Below, piece after piece: positions 44,577-53,589 of a stretch of 64,000 nucleotides of DNA. The notes beneath the pieces were generated by a model. It did no database searches and was not told the DNA's origin. It was given only the letters and a program-made list of their open reading frames with translations. The stretch covers positions 1 through 64,000 of the forward strand of contig NZ_FMWG01000007.1 in assembly GCF_900102795.1 (NCBI RefSeq), given 5' to 3'. This DNA is from Epibacterium ulvae. Its GTDB lineage: Bacteria > Pseudomonadota > Alphaproteobacteria > Rhodobacterales > Rhodobacteraceae. The position numbers were made by a program, and so were the translations under genes. Within the stretch, counting starts at the first letter, position 1; every line of letters starts with the position of its first letter.

Positions 44577-45562
44577 TTCTAATTCTTGTGTTCAATAGCG
44601 CGGCAGCTGAAGGTTGGGAAGATCAGGCCGTTTTCGGGTCCCCTGACGCAGAAAACACTTTAAGTATCATTTCCAGTACAGATACAGCTCTGTTTTCACC
44701 CATGTTGGAGGCCTTCATTGCCGAGCAACCGAACGTTACCGTCGAATACTTTGTAACCGGCACCTCGGATTTGGACCGCCGTGTACGCAAGACACCCGAA
44801 GCGTTTGATGTCGCGATTTCCAGCGCCATGGACCTGCAGCTCAAACTTGCAAATGATGGCCACGCTCTTCCTTTGCCAAACATTCTGCATCCCAGTTGGG
44901 CACAATGGCGGCAAAGCGTATTTGCCTTCACCTCGGAACCCGCAGTCATTGCCATCAATAGATCCGCTTTTGCTGGTATGGAAATTCCCGAGTCTCGGCA
45001 AGAGCTCATTGAAGCCATGCGTGCCCGCCCAGAGGTTTTTCGCAACCGGGTTGGGACCTACGATGTCAGACAATCAGGCGTCGGATATCTCTTCGCAACA
45101 CAAGACGCACGCGCGTCCGAAACTTTTTGGCGCTTAATGGAAGTGATGGGCAGCTTAAACGCACGACTCTATTGTTGTTCTGGCGACATGATTGACGATC
45201 TGACAGATGGCACCATCGCAGTCGCCTACAATGTACTTGGCAGCTACGCACAGGCCCGCGCTGACAGCGGTAAAGCCTACACCACCATATTGCCCTCTGA
45301 TTTTCCGACAACTATGATGCGCACCGCTTTGGTATCAAAGGCGTCAACAAACCCCAAAAGAGCAGAAGAATTCTTGCAGTTTATTGTGACTTATCAATCC
45401 AATGGCCATCACACCCAGAAAGCTCTCCCGCCACTTGCGGAACGTCAAAACGGCACGGAACGCGCAAATATCGCACTAGAACCCGCATTAATGACGTTTT
45501 TAGATACCCTAAAAAGAAACAAGTTTCTCAAAGAGTGGCAGGATGCGCTAATTCAAAACTAA
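44555..45562 (+). CDS. Periplasmic ABC-type binding protein linked to TctDE signalling
   Basis: The 335-residue secreted protein (signal peptide MRYTLTLVLILVFNSAAAEG) belongs to the iron/spermidine-type family 1 binding proteins (LDRRVRKTPEAFDVAISSAM; VSKASTNPKRAEEFLQFIV). No ABC permease or ATPase gene lies beside it. Its 22-base overlap with tctE indicates coupled translation. I infer an accessory sensor that presents a ligand to TctE, not a transport component. The start could also be a few codons later, but the signal peptide fits this ATG. Confidence 0.8.
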   Translation: MRYTLTLVLILVFNSAAAEGWEDQAVFGSPDAENTLSIISSTDTALFSPMLEAFIAEQPNVTVEYFVTGTSDLDRRVRKTPEAFDVAISSAMDLQLKLANDGHALPLPNILHPSWAQWRQSVFAFTSEPAVIAINRSAFAGMEIPESRQELIEAMRARPEVFRNRVGTYDVRQSGVGYLFATQDARASETFWRLMEVMGSLNARLYCCSGDMIDDLTDGTIAVAYNVLGSYAQARADSGKAYTTILPSDFPTTMMRTALVSKASTNPKRAEEFLQFIVTYQSNGHHTQKALPPLAERQNGTERANIALEPALMTFLDTLKRNKFLKEWQDALIQN

Positions 45563-45884
45563 ATGCCCTCGTCTTCAGCAAAGCATGATCATGATGGCAA
45601 TTTACATAGCCAAATCTCGTTGCCCCCAAGCGGCTTCCGTGTGTGACGCCAGCCAGTTTGGTAGATCACATACTAAATTCATAGGCATATTTCTGTTTTG
45701 TTTGATCGGACTATCGAAAGTTTTGATCAAATGGAGAAAAACTGACAGCCTGCCCCACAGATACTCGAAACAGGGGGATAAGATTAGATTTAGATACTCA
45801 TGGCGTATGATCTTAGCACTCGCAATCGCATCCACAGCGGTTTTATCTGCGGGCGTGTGTTTAGGAAACGCAGGGACAGGAATG

Positions 45885-46141
45885 GCAAACAAGCCAAGAC
45901 TGCTGAGCGAGAACTGCTCCAGCTACGTCTTAAGCGGATTGGCGGAATGGTTGCGAGACAACGGTACGAAGTACGTGCCCTGTGCGCCGGATCACCCCGG
46001 GCACAAGGAAAGATTGAGCGTTGGCATCAAACCTTGAGGATCCGCATCTTGCTGGAAAACTCCTTCTTGCCGGGTGACCTTGAAGCCCAGATTGAAGCCT
46101 TCGTCGATCACGACAATCATCAGCATGGTCAACGTTCCTGA
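45885..46141 (+). mobile_element. Remnant of IS3-family OrfB transposase (integrase core C-terminus)
   Basis: One frame reads NKPRLLSENCSSYVLSGLAE and KYVPCAPDHPG. After a frameshift near 46005, the next frame reads QGKIERWHQTLRIRILLENS and FLPGDLEAQIEAFVDH. Both parts match the rve domain end of IS3 OrfB, including the glutamate of the DDE triad in KIERWHQ. The start and OrfA are missing. Upstream bases 45563-45884 show no convincing gene. Confidence 0.8.
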
Positions 46142-46187
46142 CACGCGTGCAGTTTTCAATCCTTAAAGTAAAGGGCTTCTGAGAGTT

Positions 46188-46652
46188 TCACGACAGACCT
46201 GGTTGCGGCAACATCATTGACCGTTTCACCGTGCCATATGCAAAACTGGTATCAATTGATGCGATGCCAGGGATGCAATGTAAGCTTTCTCTAACAAACC
46301 GTTCGTAATCCGCAAGGTCCCGGGTCAGCACCCGAAGAATGTAATCGTCACTTCCGGTGACGACATAGCAGTCCAGTATTCGGTCAATATCACGGATTTT
46401 GGCCTCAAAGGCCTGCACCGCTGGGCCCGTATGTTCAGATAGGCGGATTTGAACGAAAACCGTAATGGGCAGGCCAAACGCCTTTTCGTCAACAATGGCA
46501 GCATACCCCTTGATCACGCCAGATGCCTCAAGCGCGCGGGTGCGCCGCAAGCAGGGAGATGGCGACAGGTTTACGGCCTCGGCCAAATCCTGATTTGTGA
46601 GTCGGCCATTTTCCTGTAGCAACTTAATGATTTTAAGGTCTATTTTGTCCAT
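46188..46652 (-). CDS. Lrp/AsnC-family transcriptional regulator
   Basis: The 154-residue protein has an N-terminal helix-turn-helix (IDLKIIKLLQENGRLTNQDL) and a RAM ligand domain (VTGSDDYILRVLTRDLADYE). It is divergent from the EamA exporter and aminotransferase genes and probably controls them in response to an amino acid. The 116-base spacer is AT-rich with repeated TTATTAGC/GCTAATAA elements, likely its binding sites. Confidence 0.9.
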   Translation of the reverse strand: MDKIDLKIIKLLQENGRLTNQDLAEAVNLSPSPCLRRTRALEASGVIKGYAAIVDEKAFGLPITVFVQIRLSEHTGPAVQAFEAKIRDIDRILDCYVVTGSDDYILRVLTRDLADYERFVRESLHCIPGIASIDTSFAYGTVKRSMMLPQPGLS

Positions 46653-46768
46653 ATTTTCACTATCCGTGGCATTTATAGCTAATTTATTAGCTTAAAAGGC
46701 AATTATTAGCAACCAAACACCTTAAGAAACCCGCTACTCCTGCGTCATCTTAAACTGGACCAGATGTC

Positions 46769-47686
46769 ATGGATTTAGCGACCTATTCCACACCCACTTC
46801 ATCCCCATCGTTTTTCAATAACCGAGATGCGATCGTCGGTTTTTTCGCGATGGGGGTTACCCTTTGCATTTGGGCAGGGTTTGCCTTGTCGACACGCGCA
46901 ACAGAAAGCGCTCATCTTGAAGTCGTGGATGTTGCGTTCATTCGCGCCAGCGTGCCTGCGCTCATCCTTTGCCCCTTTCTATGGCTACGCCGGGAAAAAC
47001 TGCTATCTCTTCCGAAACGATATGCGGCGACCATCGCGCTTGGGGGGGGAGCGCCCTTTTTCGCTCTGGCTGCAATTGGCGGCGGATTTACCTCGGCAAC
47101 CCATGTGGGCGCGTTGATTGCGGGCACTGTACCCGTGACTGTGGCACTGTTGATGTGGGCAGGGCTTGGCCAACGCCCCACGACGCGCGAAGCCAGCGCC
47201 CTATTGACAATCACTTTCGGTGCTCTGCTGCTGATTGTTGCATCGGGAGCCAGCGTCAGCAATCTGGCATTGGGCGTGGGCAGTCTATTGATAGCCAGCC
47301 TTGCCTGGGCAGCATATACGATAGGCCTGCGCAGCTCTGGGCTCGATCCGCTGACGGCCGGAGCCCTCGTGTCGGTGCCATCAGCAGTAGTTTTGTTACC
47401 CATAATCGCGACGGGCGCGGTGCCAACCACGCTCTTCACAAGCCCCGCAAGCGAGTTGATGAGTTTTATACTCGTGCAAGGAATCGGCGTAGGCCTTGTG
47501 GCAAGCCTGACCTACGCCTCAGCAATACGGCTGATTGGCGCAAACAAATGCGCTGCGATTGGAGCCGGTGCGCCGGCACTTACGTCGGTTCTGGCTTGGC
47601 CGATCCTTGGTGAAGCGCTCAGCATTCCCATTTTTGTAGCCGTCGGCATCATCTGCGCTGGTATTTGGCGCGCCAACAAATCTTAG
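46769..47686 (+). CDS. EamA/DMT-family amino-acid or metabolite exporter
   Basis: The 305-residue protein has ten predicted membrane segments in two EamA repeats, ending LTSVLAWPILGEALSIPIFV, a family signature. Divergent Lrp regulation and the adjacent aminotransferase point to export of an amino acid or related compound. Confidence 0.87.
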   Translation: MDLATYSTPTSSPSFFNNRDAIVGFFAMGVTLCIWAGFALSTRATESAHLEVVDVAFIRASVPALILCPFLWLRREKLLSLPKRYAATIALGGGAPFFALAAIGGGFTSATHVGALIAGTVPVTVALLMWAGLGQRPTTREASALLTITFGALLLIVASGASVSNLALGVGSLLIASLAWAAYTIGLRSSGLDPLTAGALVSVPSAVVLLPIIATGAVPTTLFTSPASELMSFILVQGIGVGLVASLTYASAIRLIGANKCAAIGAGAPALTSVLAWPILGEALSIPIFVAVGIICAGIWRANKS

Positions 47687-47698
47687 GAGCGTCTTACA

Positions 47699-48880
47699 AT
47701 GTTGCACCTCTTACCCACCCTGCTCCCCGATCCGATCTGGGGACTTACTGCGGAATTTCAGGCCGACCCACGCCCAGAAAAGCTAGATCTTATTGTCGGT
47801 GTCTATCGCGATGAGAACGGCCAGACCCCTACATTGGACGTCGTTAAAGCGGCCGAGTGCCAACTGGCAGAAACGGCGGCTACCAAAGCCTATCGCCCTT
47901 TGGCTGGCAACGCGTCTTTCAACGCATCAATGACGCGGCTGCTACTTGGCGATACGTCGACCGAACTTGAAAGAGCCGCGACAATTCAAACCGTTGGTGG
48001 CACAGGCGCGCTTCGGCTTCTGGGCGACTTCATCAAGCTTGCGCAACCCGCTGCAACGATTTGGACAACCGATCCCGGATACATCAATCATCGCCCGATT
48101 TTTGAAACCTCCGGATTGCGCGTCCGCGATTACCCTTGGCGCCAGAGCGCAGAAGGTATCGATGTCGATCTGATCTTCCATTGCCTTGCGGACGCCCGGC
48201 CCGGTGACGTCTTGTTGATCCACGGCTGCTGTCACAATCCATCGGGCATCGACCCAAGTGCCGAGGACTGGACCGAGATCGCCGCGTTTTGCGCCAAGCG
48301 CGAACTGGTTCCGTTGGTGGATATTGCATATCAGGGCTTTGGTGATGGGTTGAGCGAAGATACGGCTGGCCTACACCGTCTCGTCGAGACTCTGCCTCTG
48401 GTGCTCTGTTCGGCGAGTTGTTCGAAAAACATGGGGCTTTACTGTGATCGCCTTGGGGTGGCGATGGTCGTGGCACCTGAGGAGCGCGCGATTGCGAAAA
48501 CGATGCGCAATCTGGAAAATCTAGGACGTACAAATTACTCCATGCCGCCAGAACATTCAGCGGCGGTGGCAAATCTAGTCTTCAATGCGAAAGCACAGTG
48601 GGTCGCCGAACTGGACGCAATTCGTAATCGTGTATCTTACTTACGTAAGGAACTTTGCGACACGCTGGAACGCCAAGGCGCACCTGCTTCGTTTCAAGCA
48701 TTACGACGACATAAGGGGATGTTTTCCTTGCTCCCCCTGAGCCCCACGCAGATGCAACGACTGCGCTCGGAATATGGTATCTACGGCAGTGACACCGGCC
48801 GCGTGAATATTGCCGGATTGCGCGCTGCCGATCTGTCAATGGCTGCCACAGCAATTGCGGACGTAGCAGCACGACCTTGA
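47699..48880 (+). CDS. Aromatic/aspartate aminotransferase (class I, TyrB-like)
   Basis: The 393-residue PLP enzyme has the Schiff-base lysine K243 (SCSKNMGLYCDRLG), the N-D-Y pattern HGCCHNPSGID, VDIAYQGFGDG and a C-terminal arginine region (DTGRVNIAGL). It belongs to the aspartate/aromatic aminotransferase group of bacteria. It starts 12 bases after the exporter gene in an operon. HGCCHNP and SFSKN-like differences from the consensus are minor. The likely substrates are aspartate or aromatic amino acids with 2-oxoglutarate. Confidence 0.9.
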   Translation: MLHLLPTLLPDPIWGLTAEFQADPRPEKLDLIVGVYRDENGQTPTLDVVKAAECQLAETAATKAYRPLAGNASFNASMTRLLLGDTSTELERAATIQTVGGTGALRLLGDFIKLAQPAATIWTTDPGYINHRPIFETSGLRVRDYPWRQSAEGIDVDLIFHCLADARPGDVLLIHGCCHNPSGIDPSAEDWTEIAAFCAKRELVPLVDIAYQGFGDGLSEDTAGLHRLVETLPLVLCSASCSKNMGLYCDRLGVAMVVAPEERAIAKTMRNLENLGRTNYSMPPEHSAAVANLVFNAKAQWVAELDAIRNRVSYLRKELCDTLERQGAPASFQALRRHKGMFSLLPLSPTQMQRLRSEYGIYGSDTGRVNIAGLRAADLSMAATAIADVAARP

Positions 48881-48898
48881 GGACTTGAAGTAATTGTC

Positions 48899-48935
48899 AA
48901 GCGGACGTTTGCTGCTGGCAGCGAAAAGTCCGCTT
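48899..48935. repeat. Inverted repeat after the aminotransferase gene, possible short intergenic repeat
   Basis: Perfect 8-bp arms AAGCGGAC / GTCCGCTT enclose a 21-base loop containing GCTGCTGGCAGC. From memory, units of this style (AAGCGGAC...GTCCGCTT) recur between genes in roseobacters, so this may be a member of a short repeat family as well as a transcription end. Confidence 0.45.
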
Positions 48936-49059
48936 CGTCCCTGGCCCCGCCGTTCGAAGGTGATCAGCAGTTGCACGTGCGGCGAGAGGCTAACCTGAGA
49001 CCATTCTCGGGCTCTGTATGGGGCTTGTCTTTTTGTGTCTGCGCATCCATATATTTCAC

Positions 49060-49644
49060 ATGACTCGTTCCGGCCGACCACGTTCATTTGATGAAGACAC
49101 CGCCTTAAAGGCGGCTATGCGTGCATTTTGGGTGGGTGGCTATGCCGGAACAACGTACAACGACCTAGAAAAAGAAACCGGTCTAAGGCGGCAAAGTCTG
49201 ACCTACGCATTCGGCGATAAGCCGGACCTCTTTCGCCGTGCCTTGTCGCATTATATTGACGAACGGGTCGCCCGTGCAGCGGAACTGCTTTCCAAAGAGA
49301 CTTCCTTCCTTGAGAACTTGCGATACCTCCTAGACGCTTGGGAAGCGGACGCAACTTCAGGTTCTGGACGTGGTTGTTTCCTAGTGCGCTCCACCGCAGA
49401 GTTAGGGCCGGACGCTTACATGGCGCAAGAACTACAACGTGGCGACAATATCTTACTAAATGCATTGACAGATGCCTTCCGTCGGGCGGAAGAGCATGAA
49501 GGCCTTGTATTGAAGGCGTCCCCAGAAGCCTTGGCGCGTCTCGTTATTTCTGTTGGAAATGGTGCTATGGTGCAGGCTGTTGCTAGACAAGACACCCAAG
49601 TGTCGCGCACAGCCCACGATGCGCTATTCTCTCTTATAAGTTAA
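49060..49644 (+). CDS. TetR-family regulator of the adjacent AhpD-like gene
   Basis: The 194-residue protein has the TetR helix-turn-helix (AALKAAMRAFWVGGYAGTTY, QSLTYAFGDKPDLFRRAL) and a helical ligand domain. The start MTRSGRPRSFDED matches the family, although no clear ribosome site precedes it; an ATG at 49018 would add 14 hydrophobic residues. It lies just upstream of a carboxymuconolactone-decarboxylase-like gene with a dyad between them. Confidence 0.87.
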   Translation: MTRSGRPRSFDEDTALKAAMRAFWVGGYAGTTYNDLEKETGLRRQSLTYAFGDKPDLFRRALSHYIDERVARAAELLSKETSFLENLRYLLDAWEADATSGSGRGCFLVRSTAELGPDAYMAQELQRGDNILLNALTDAFRRAEEHEGLVLKASPEALARLVISVGNGAMVQAVARQDTQVSRTAHDALFSLIS

Positions 49645-49708
49645 GGATTTTCATTTTGGCAGTGATTGCATTTATTCGTCTGGCCCAATTTATGAATGCA
49701 TATACATA

Positions 49709-49735
49709 ATTCATCACTCGCATTGCGAGATGAAT
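49709..49735. promoter_or_regulatory. Dyad in the TetR / CMD intergenic region
   Basis: ATTCATCACTCGC and GCGAGATGAAT form a near-perfect inverted repeat (two extra bases in one arm) 44 bases upstream of the AhpD-like gene. An overlapping ATGAAT...ATTCAT dyad lies to its left. Probable TetR operator. Confidence 0.55.
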
Positions 49736-49779
49736 ACTCTCCCCCTCACTTCAACACGGAAAAGACATAGGAGAAAAAC

Positions 49780-50346
49780 ATGTCGACCTTTCCACTACAC
49801 TCGATCGAAACAGCACCGGATGCAGCAAAACCACTGCTTCAAAAGGCGGTGAAAGACTATGGCATGCTTCCGGGTTTGTATCAGGTCATGGCCTCTTCGC
49901 CCGAGCTACTTGAAAGCTACTTCAAGCTACATGAACTTTTCGAGCGTTCTGCTTTGTCTGTGGCTGAGCGGAACGTTGTCTGGTTGGCCATTAACGTCGA
50001 ACACTCCTGCCACTATTGCGTGCCCGCGCACACGGCGATCGCCATAATGCAGGGCGTCGATGACACGACAATCTCTGCCTTACGCGAAGAGCGCCCGTTG
50101 GCTGATCCACGCCTAGAAGCGTTGCGCAAATTCACGCTGATTCTGGTCCGTGAGCGTGGCAACGCTCCCCAGAAAGATGTCGATGATTTCCTTGCTGCCG
50201 GGTTTGAACATCGCGCGATCTTGGACATTCTGGTCGGTCTGGCGCAGAAAGTGCTGTCAAACTACACAAACCACCTAGCAGAAACGCCGATCGACAAACC
50301 GTTCTTACCCCACGCCTGGGAAAAGGCTGAGGTCACGACAGCATAA
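49780..50346 (+). CDS. Carboxymuconolactone decarboxylase-like / AhpD-type protein, copy 1
   Basis: The 188-residue all-helical protein has the AhpD-type redox motif EHSCHYCVPAH (C77, C80, H84). Family members reduce peroxides or alkylperoxide intermediates or have unknown thiol chemistry. AGGAGA precedes the ATG. It is under a TetR gene upstream, and a very similar gene with its own TetR lies 640 bases downstream. A third, decayed copy is found at 14860. Confidence 0.85.
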   Translation: MSTFPLHSIETAPDAAKPLLQKAVKDYGMLPGLYQVMASSPELLESYFKLHELFERSALSVAERNVVWLAINVEHSCHYCVPAHTAIAIMQGVDDTTISALREERPLADPRLEALRKFTLILVRERGNAPQKDVDDFLAAGFEHRAILDILVGLAQKVLSNYTNHLAETPIDKPFLPHAWEKAEVTTA

Positions 50347-50361
50347 ACATAAAACTTGAAG

Positions 50362-50398
50362 GCAACTGGTCTTATGGTTTCTCATTGAGACCAGTTGC
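50362..50398 (+). terminator. Terminator after CMD copy 1
   Basis: Perfect 11-bp arms GCAACTGGTCT / AGACCAGTTGC with a 15-base loop lie 16 bases after the stop codon. Confidence 0.65.
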
Positions 50399-50935
50399 AC
50401 CGCTCCGGTCCACAAGTTGTTTTTCAGGGCGTGAGGGCGATCCTAACTGGGGTAGGTTACGCACTTCAAGCTGCGCAGCGTGCTGGCAGGCTTTTGTCAA
50501 ACGCCTCAGCATAGATCGCTTTATCGACAGCAAAATCAGAAATTTCAGTCAAGAAAACAATGTATTGTCCGATATGTTCAAAGCCCAATCCGGCTTCGAA
50601 ACGGATAGTTTCTGTATTGCTCAAAGATTAGCATATGATGCTCTTACCCCGGCTCGCGTAATTCGTCGGTTGCGGAGTTCAGGTCCAACTGCCCGGCAAC
50701 AAGCTAAAGGTTATTGACCACGGCCGTATGAGAATAGGTAGTGATGGCAGCAGGAGCCTCACCATGCGTTTCCAACGTAGGTCCTGTTCCCTTTAAGCTT
50801 TGGCGAAGGTTTTCAGATGCTCCAGGTGAGCCGATCGAGTTGCTTGGCGCGCAGTTGAACAATTTGGCTTATCTTTACATATGATTGCAAAAAACATGGG
50901 CAATTTTCCTTGGATTGATCGAGAATACAAGGAGC
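50399..50935. other. Intergenic stretch without recognisable gene
   Basis: This 537-base stretch between the two AhpD-like genes has only short, unconvincing open frames on both strands. No repeat, RNA or transposase remnant was recognised in it. Confidence 0.5.
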
Positions 50936-50961
50936 GGCGAGCCACCTCAGGCTGGCCCGCC
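50936..50961 (-). terminator. Hairpin after CMD copy 2
   Basis: The arms GGCGAGCCA / TGGCCCGCC pair at 8 of 9 positions with an 8-base loop, 22 bases past the stop of the minus-strand gene. Confidence 0.45.
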
Positions 50962-50983
50962 AACAGCCTTACTCGACGGCTCT

Positions 50984-51535
50984 TTACTTGCGTGTCCACG
51001 CGAAAGGCTTGACCGGCTCATCCAGCGGGGTTTCTGCGACGTGGTTAATGTAGTTTGACATTACCTTCTGCGCGAGACCAAGAATGACATCCAAAACAGC
51101 TTGATGACCGTAACCTGCCTCAAAGAAGGCTGCCATCTCAGCGTCAGTGACATTGCCGCGACCTCGCAACATGGCAAGTGTGAACGTACGAAGTGCTTCC
51201 AGTTTGGAAGACGGAAGAGGTGTTTCGTCCCGAAGGGCATTGATGATGTCATCAGACACCTTCATGCGTTTAGCAATGCCAGTGTGCGCCGGAACGCAGT
51301 AATGACATTCATGTTCGACGTTGATGGTTTGCCAGACGACGGTCATTTCATCTGCGTCAAACGCTGTTTCGGTAAAGAGTTTGTGGAGGACCTGATAGCC
51401 TTCCAGCACCTGAGGGCTTTCGGACATCACTTTGTGCAGGCCAGGCAAGCGACCGAACGCTTTTTGAGAGTTTTCCAACAGAGGCTTGGAAGCTTCCGGC
51501 GCGGTTTCGAGGTCGTGAGAAGGGAAAGTTGTCAT
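50984..51535 (-). CDS. Carboxymuconolactone decarboxylase-like / AhpD-type protein, copy 2
   Basis: The 183-residue paralogue of the 49780 gene is very similar along its length (PLLENSQKAFGRLPGLHKVM; EHECHYCVPAH with C77, C80, H84). It is divergent from a second TetR gene that has three repeats of a putative operator between them. The pair was probably formed by duplication together with its regulator. Confidence 0.85.
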   Translation of the reverse strand: MTTFPSHDLETAPEASKPLLENSQKAFGRLPGLHKVMSESPQVLEGYQVLHKLFTETAFDADEMTVVWQTINVEHECHYCVPAHTGIAKRMKVSDDIINALRDETPLPSSKLEALRTFTLAMLRGRGNVTDAEMAAFFEAGYGHQAVLDVILGLAQKVMSNYINHVAETPLDEPVKPFAWTRK

Positions 51536-51552
51536 TGGTTTTCCTTTTTTGC

Positions 51553-51617
51553 AGTGATTTGCTCATTTAGCCCTTTCTTGAGCAATCGTTCAAGATTATA
51601 TTTAAGCAATCACTCAA
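51553..51617. promoter_or_regulatory. Triple repeat TGAGCAATC(A/G)(C/T)TCAA, probable TetR operators
   Basis: The copies are TTGAGCAATCGTTCAAG at 51578-51594, TTAAGCAATCACTCAA at 51602-51617 and an inverted AGTGATTTGCTCA at 51553-51565. The first two are 24 bases apart centre to centre. They lie in the 96-base divergent promoter of the AhpD-like and TetR genes. Confidence 0.65.
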
Positions 51618-51631
51618 ATATAAGTCACCCG

Positions 51632-52210
51632 ATGCCTAGAACCGCCCAATTTGATCGAAATGACATTGTCGCCCGCGCCCTGAGCCTGTTTTGGGAACGC
51701 GGCTGGGCCGGCACATCCATGAAGGATATTGAGCGTGTGCTTGGAATTCGACCTGGCAGTTTCTATGCTGCCTTTGGTTCCAAAGAAGCGCTCTACATTG
51801 AGACTCTTGATCTATATGCAGAACGCGGTGCCGCTCGTCTTCGAGGCCTGGCAAATGATTTGGGACCACTTGGAGCTCTGAAGGCGCATGTTTTGAGTTT
51901 TGCGAAACGTGAAACAACCGATCATGCCAAAGCCTGCATGCTGGTCAAAACGCTGCTTGAAGTCCAAGGGCTACAGGAAACTCTCGCAGACAAGGCGCAC
52001 GCGCTTTTGGATCAGATGGAAAAGCAGTTTGAAGCCCTGTTTAATGCGGCACAGGACGGCAATGAAATTGCAGCCCATCATGACCCGATCCGTCTCGCAC
52101 GGCGGTATCAATCAGATCTGATCGGATTGCGCGCGTCCCGGGAACGCAGAAGCGTTGATATTGAATCCCTAGCCAAAGAGATAGCAGCAGAGTTGGACGC
52201 CTTAACCTAG
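51632..52210 (+). CDS. TetR-family regulator of CMD copy 2
   Basis: The 192-residue protein has MPRTAQFDRNDIVARALSLF, then a TetR helix-turn-helix (WAGTSMKDIERVLGIRPGSF) and a C-terminal regulatory domain. The frame continues upstream through the operators, but ATG 51632 matches the family start. Divergent from the AhpD-like gene. It resembles redox- or quinone-sensing TetR proteins with one internal Cys (AKACMLVKTLLE). Confidence 0.88.
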   Translation: MPRTAQFDRNDIVARALSLFWERGWAGTSMKDIERVLGIRPGSFYAAFGSKEALYIETLDLYAERGAARLRGLANDLGPLGALKAHVLSFAKRETTDHAKACMLVKTLLEVQGLQETLADKAHALLDQMEKQFEALFNAAQDGNEIAAHHDPIRLARRYQSDLIGLRASRERRSVDIESLAKEIAAELDALT

Positions 52211-52525
52211 CTAGATGGCATCGCCCCCTCTGTAGCAAAGGATCGATACGAAATATTCAGGTGAGAAGACAGACAGGAACAAGGGCCGGATCATCGACCC
52301 AAAATAGCCATTTTCCTCAACCAAATATGGTCAAGCATATTCGTATTGATTGTCCGTGTGTTGTCCCTTGGCTTTCATATGGGATCGCTTCGGGAATGTC
52401 CGCGCCATTCTCTTTCTCCTTGCGTCCGGCTTGGCTGACTTGATCATGTCGAGCATGGCTGATCTGGCTTGGCTGAAACGCAATCAACCGCTACAAACTT
52501 GCTTTTCGACTACTCTCAGCCTCAC
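52211..52525. other. Intergenic stretch without recognisable gene
   Basis: This region between the TetR gene and the glycerol dehydrogenase gene (convergent) holds no recognisable gene or repeat. Confidence 0.5.
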
Positions 52526-53587
52526 TTATGGCACCAAGGTTTTGAGTGCTTTCAGCAGTTTTCCTTCCTCAAGGTTAAAGGGCAGATTTCTAATAGGTGA
52601 GCCTTCACGCATTACCAGCTGCGCCAACATATAAAGATCAGGATCTGCGATCCCTATGTCAGAAAAGTGCTTTGGAAGGCCCACGTCGTCAAAGAAAGGC
52701 AAGAGGCTCTCAAGCATGCCATGATCTTCTTCAAGCGCGAGCTGGAACAAAACGCCCAATGCGACACGTTCTCCGTGCTGACTTGAATGGTCAAGTGTGC
52801 TGCGTGAGATCGCTGCATCAAGGGCATGGGCACCAGCCACGCCAGTGTTTTCAACCCCAACACCACTCAGAAACACATTTGCTTCCACAACACGCTCAAC
52901 CGCTTCGGTGACATTACCCTCGGAGGCCGCCAAAACCGCATCTTTGCCAAATTCAAGAATTGTATCATGACATGAACGCGCCAGCGTGATTGCGACATCC
53001 GAGATTTTCCCGCCTCGAAAATTTGACCGACCGATAGCGTGGCACGCACGCGCCTCAATCCAAGTTGAAAGAGCATCGCCCATACCAGCGACCAAAAACC
53101 GCACCGGTGCTTTTGCAATGACTTCAGTGTCAACGAGCACTGTTGCGGGGCTGCAGTTGAATTTCATGACCCCGATATGAGTGTGATCTTCGCTGTATTC
53201 GACGGCTATGGATGTCACAGGCCCGTCTGTCGAAGCCAGTGTCGGCACAGAGATAAACGGGCAACCGAGCTCAGCAGCGACAGCCTTACCTGTGTCCAGG
53301 GCTTTACCTCCTCCGAGGGCGATAACAAGTTTGGCCTGCGCCTTTCGCGCGCTCTGGGCCAATCTGTCAATTTCAGAGCGACAGCATTCACCACCGAAGG
53401 TTTCCCATTGATGAGCAATCCCAGATGATTTGAGACTGTCAGAGACTCGCCCCTCGAAGCTTTTCCGAACAAAATCGTCTGCAAAGACAAGGGCGCTGTC
53501 TGCCAAATCAAAAGCGGCCTGACCAATGCGGTCAATCGCGCCAACACCTTGAATATATTTGGCGGGGAGTCCTAGAATGCGATCCAT
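52526..53587 (-). CDS. gldA: Iron/zinc-containing glycerol dehydrogenase-type enzyme
   Basis: The 353-residue protein has the NAD motif GGGKALDTGK (92-101) and metal ligands D171 (GMGDALS), H254 (GAHAL) and H271 (SSQHGER), as in GldA. GldA oxidises glycerol and related 1,2-diols to dihydroxyacetone with NAD. The ATG at 53587 has GGGAGG upstream; the open frame runs further but would overlap the SDR gene. The DhaK-DhaL genes 7 kb away would take its product. The SDR gene is directly upstream, 2 bases away. Glycerol-1-phosphate dehydrogenase is less likely. Confidence 0.85.
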   Translation of the reverse strand: MDRILGLPAKYIQGVGAIDRIGQAAFDLADSALVFADDFVRKSFEGRVSDSLKSSGIAHQWETFGGECCRSEIDRLAQSARKAQAKLVIALGGGKALDTGKAVAAELGCPFISVPTLASTDGPVTSIAVEYSEDHTHIGVMKFNCSPATVLVDTEVIAKAPVRFLVAGMGDALSTWIEARACHAIGRSNFRGGKISDVAITLARSCHDTILEFGKDAVLAASEGNVTEAVERVVEANVFLSGVGVENTGVAGAHALDAAISRSTLDHSSQHGERVALGVLFQLALEEDHGMLESLLPFFDDVGLPKHFSDIGIADPDLYMLAQLVMREGSPIRNLPFNLEEGKLLKALKTLVP

Positions 53588-53589
53588 TT

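Noticed and set aside
45585-46037. 150-codon plus-strand frame as a new protein
   Set aside because: Its second half is IS3 OrfB sequence in one frame and the first half has no signature, so it is a remnant.
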